A stretch of 6,039 nt of DNA. Source: Chitinispirillales bacterium (GTDB lineage Bacteria > Fibrobacterota > Chitinivibrionia > Chitinivibrionales > Chitinispirillaceae). The notes under the pieces were generated by a model, which was given only the letters and a program-made list of their open reading frames with translations, ran no database searches and was not told the DNA's origin. This document shows, one piece after another, positions 4,246-6,039 of this stretch (positions are counted from its first letter, which is position 1; each line of letters starts with the position of its first letter). The position numbers and the translations under genes are program-made. Location: contig JAIRUL010000228.1 in NCBI GenBank assembly GCA_031254445.1, forward strand, positions 1-6,039. Direction: 5' to 3'.

Positions 4246-5964
4246 ATGGATTTTGGTATTTGGTTCCTAATTGGCGCGGCGCTCGTGTTTTTCATGAACG
4301 CGGGCTTTGCGATGGTGGAGTCGGGCTTTACCCGTGTGAAGAATTCGGCCAACATTTTAATGAAGAATTTGGCGGACTTCTCTTTGGGCACGCTCGCTTT
4401 TATCCTGATCGGTTTTAGCATTATGATGTCCGAGGAGTATGTGTCTGGCCTCATCGGCGTCCCGAATCTCGGCGTTTTCACCGATTTCGAGAATTTTGAC
4501 TACGCCAACTTCGTTTTTAACCTCGTCTTCTGCGGCACCGCGGCGACGATCGTGTCGGGGGCGATGGCCGAGCGCACCAAGTTCAGCGCGTACTGCATCT
4601 ACAGCGTCGTCATAAGCGCGCTCATCTATCCGGTCGAGGCCGGGTGGGTGTGGAACGATAACGGCTGGCTCGCCACGATGGGCTTCATCGACTTCGCGGG
4701 TTCGGCGGCCATCCACATGGTGGGCGGCATCTGCGGCTTCGTCGGGGCGTGTTTCCTCGGCCCCCGCATCGGGAAGTACTCGGTCGACAAGGCGACCGGC
4801 AAGAAGGTGGCGCACGCCATCCCCGGGCACTCGATGTCCCTAGGCGCCCTAGGCTGCTTCATACTGTGGTTCGGCTGGTACGGCTTCAACGGCGCGGCCG
4901 CCGGGGATGTGAAGCAGATGGGCTCCATCTTCATGACCACGACGCTCGCGCCCGCCGCGGCGCTGGTCGCGACGATGTTCTTCACTTGGATAAAGAACGG
5001 CAAGCCGGACGTCTCAATGGCGATAAACGGCGCGCTTTCGGGGCTTGTGGCCATTACGGCGGGCTGCGCTAGCGTCGACGCGCTGGGCGCGATCGTCATC
5101 GGCCTCGTAGCCGGCATAATCGTGGTGCTGGCCATCGAACTTATCGACTTTACGCTCCACGTCGACGACCCTGTCGGCGCGGTCGCCGTGCACGGCGTCA
5201 ACGGCATCTGGGGCGCGGTCGCGGTAGGGCTTTTCGCGGCGCCCGTTATTACCGGAGACGGCAGCATCTCGGAAGACCTAGGCCTATTCTACGGCGGCGG
5301 CCTCCATCAACTCGGCGTCCAAACGCTGGGCACCGCGGCCATCCTCGTTTGGACAACCGTAGTCGCCGGCATACTCTTCTTTGTCGTCAAAAAGCTGAAG
5401 GGCCTGCGCGTTGAGCCCGAAGACGAGGTTGTGGGCCTAGACTCCTCCGAGCACGGCCTCATAACCACCGCCGGCGACCTAATGCCGATGACCAGCGCGG
5501 ACTTGCAGATGATCGGCGCCACGAAAGCCGCCTCGGCCTCCGCCGCCGCCGCCTCGGTAGCCTCCTCCGTGTCGGTTTCCACAACGGACTCCTCTAGCGG
5601 CAAGAAGCTAACCAAGGTGACCATCATCACCAGGCGCAGCATGTTCGACGCGCTGAAGAACGCCTTCGACCAAATCGGCATAACCGGCGTCACGGTCACA
5701 AACGTCCTTGGCTACGGCCTGCAGAGGGGCGTCCAGAAGTACCGCGGCGTGGTGCTCGAGTCCCAGCTGCTGCCCAAGATTCAGGTCGACATCGTCGTCA
5801 GCAAGGTGCCCGTCGAACTCGTGGTCGAAACCGCGAAGAAGGTGCTCCACACCGGCAACATCGGCGACGGCAAGATATTCGTCTACGATGTCGAAAACGT
5901 TATCAAGGTGCGCACCGGGGAGACCGGATACGACGCGCTGCAGGATAGCGCGGCGGCAAAGTAG
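4246..5964 (+). CDS. amt: Ammonium transporter fused to a P-II signalling domain
   Basis: A 572-residue fusion. Residues 1-400 are an Amt/Mep/Rh ammonium channel: NAGFAMVESGF at 18-28, the signature DFAGSAAIHMVGG at 149-161 with pore Asp149 and His157, HGVNGIWG with pore His316, and the usual tail GLRVEPEDE...GLDSSEHG. An Ala/Ser-rich linker (about 405-452) leads to a P-II (GlnB/GlnK) domain, 453-565. P-II marks include GITGVTVTNV, Gln493 (Gln39), Arg500 (Arg47, which enters the Amt pore in E. coli), Lys511 (Lys58), GDGKIFVYDV and Arg556 (Arg103). Leu504 replaces Tyr51, the T-loop is one residue shorter, and Lys554 replaces Arg101. Usually GlnK is a separate protein. Start ATG 4246 has GGAGG five bases upstream; the GTG at 4240 overlaps that site and is unlikely. 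No cleavable signal peptide is seen. Confidence 0.95.
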   Translation: MDFGIWFLIGAALVFFMNAGFAMVESGFTRVKNSANILMKNLADFSLGTLAFILIGFSIMMSEEYVSGLIGVPNLGVFTDFENFDYANFVFNLVFCGTAATIVSGAMAERTKFSAYCIYSVVISALIYPVEAGWVWNDNGWLATMGFIDFAGSAAIHMVGGICGFVGACFLGPRIGKYSVDKATGKKVAHAIPGHSMSLGALGCFILWFGWYGFNGAAAGDVKQMGSIFMTTTLAPAAALVATMFFTWIKNGKPDVSMAINGALSGLVAITAGCASVDALGAIVIGLVAGIIVVLAIELIDFTLHVDDPVGAVAVHGVNGIWGAVAVGLFAAPVITGDGSISEDLGLFYGGGLHQLGVQTLGTAAILVWTTVVAGILFFVVKKLKGLRVEPEDEVVGLDSSEHGLITTAGDLMPMTSADLQMIGATKAASASAAAASVASSVSVSTTDSSSGKKLTKVTIITRRSMFDALKNAFDQIGITGVTVTNVLGYGLQRGVQKYRGVVLESQLLPKIQVDIVVSKVPVELVVETAKKVLHTGNIGDGKIFVYDVENVIKVRTGETGYDALQDSAAAK

Positions 5965-5985
5965 CAGTTGGCCGTACCTGTTTTC

Positions 5986-6009
5986 GCGCCCGCATAGGGC
6001 GCATATTTT
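5986..6009 (+). terminator. Possible weak terminator after amt
   Basis: GCGCCC (5986-5991) and GGGCGC (5997-6002) form a 6-bp all-GC stem around GCATA, 21 bases after the amt stop. The following ATATTTT is only a short T-run, so termination may be partial. Confidence 0.45.
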
Positions 6010-6022
6010 AAAACAGTATCCT

Positions 6023-6039
6023 CCCCTTATTATGAGGGG
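6023..6039. repeat. Hairpin cut by the right window edge
   Basis: CCCCTTA (6023-6029) can pair with TGAGGGG (6033-6039) around TTA, with one G-T wobble. The stem may extend past the window end, since CT precedes the left arm. It could be a terminator for amt or for a converging gene; this cannot be judged without the next bases. Confidence 0.4.

Noticed and set aside
4626..5267. Minus-strand ORF of 213 codons
   Set aside because: Fully antisense to the Amt domain, whose family motifs are unmistakable; shadow frame.

Overview
The window looks like a fragment of a GC-rich chromosome from the phylum Fibrobacterota. The main reason is the gene at 3153-3992, which carries a textbook FISUMP domain (Fibrobacter succinogenes major paralogous domain), including its WMAENLNY, VCPPGWRLPS and SVRCVRD blocks. 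Species cannot be fixed from the sequence alone. No rRNA, tRNA, transposase or CRISPR array was seen.

Left half (1-2944, minus strand). Reading 5'->3' on the minus strand there is a compact twin-arginine translocation (Tat) operon: tatA (2944-2699), tatC (2778-1819, overlapping tatA) and a very short tatB-like gene (1822-1661, joined to tatC by ATGA). The tatB-like gene is only 53 codons and easy to miss. After 62 bases comes an aldo/keto reductase with two C-terminal 4Fe-4S motifs (1598-231). That enzyme has its own twin-arginine signal, so the cluster encodes an export machine next to a likely cargo. The window edge beyond the reductase (1-230) holds no gene. It is a patchwork of hexamer arrays, a 22-bp direct repeat and a perfect palindrome.

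Middle (2945-4239). A 208-base divergent spacer separates tatA from a plus-strand gene with a zinc ribbon, one membrane helix and a FISUMP domain. A stem-loop plus T-run overlaps its stop codon. A roughly 230-base leader region, with a possible sigma70 promoter and a long hairpin, precedes the next gene.

Right half (4246-5964, plus strand). A single ORF encodes an ammonium channel (Amt) fused through an Ala/Ser linker to a complete P-II signalling domain. Channel and normally separate regulator are thus one polypeptide. The P-II T-loop keeps the arginine that plugs the Amt pore, but it is one residue shorter than in E. coli GlnB/GlnK and lacks Tyr51, the uridylylation site. Two hairpins follow, the last cut by the window edge.

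The points most worth a second look are the minimal TatB, the long Gly/Asn-rich extension of TatC overlapping tatA, the Amt-P-II fusion with its altered T-loop, and the hexamer-repeat patch after the reductase.
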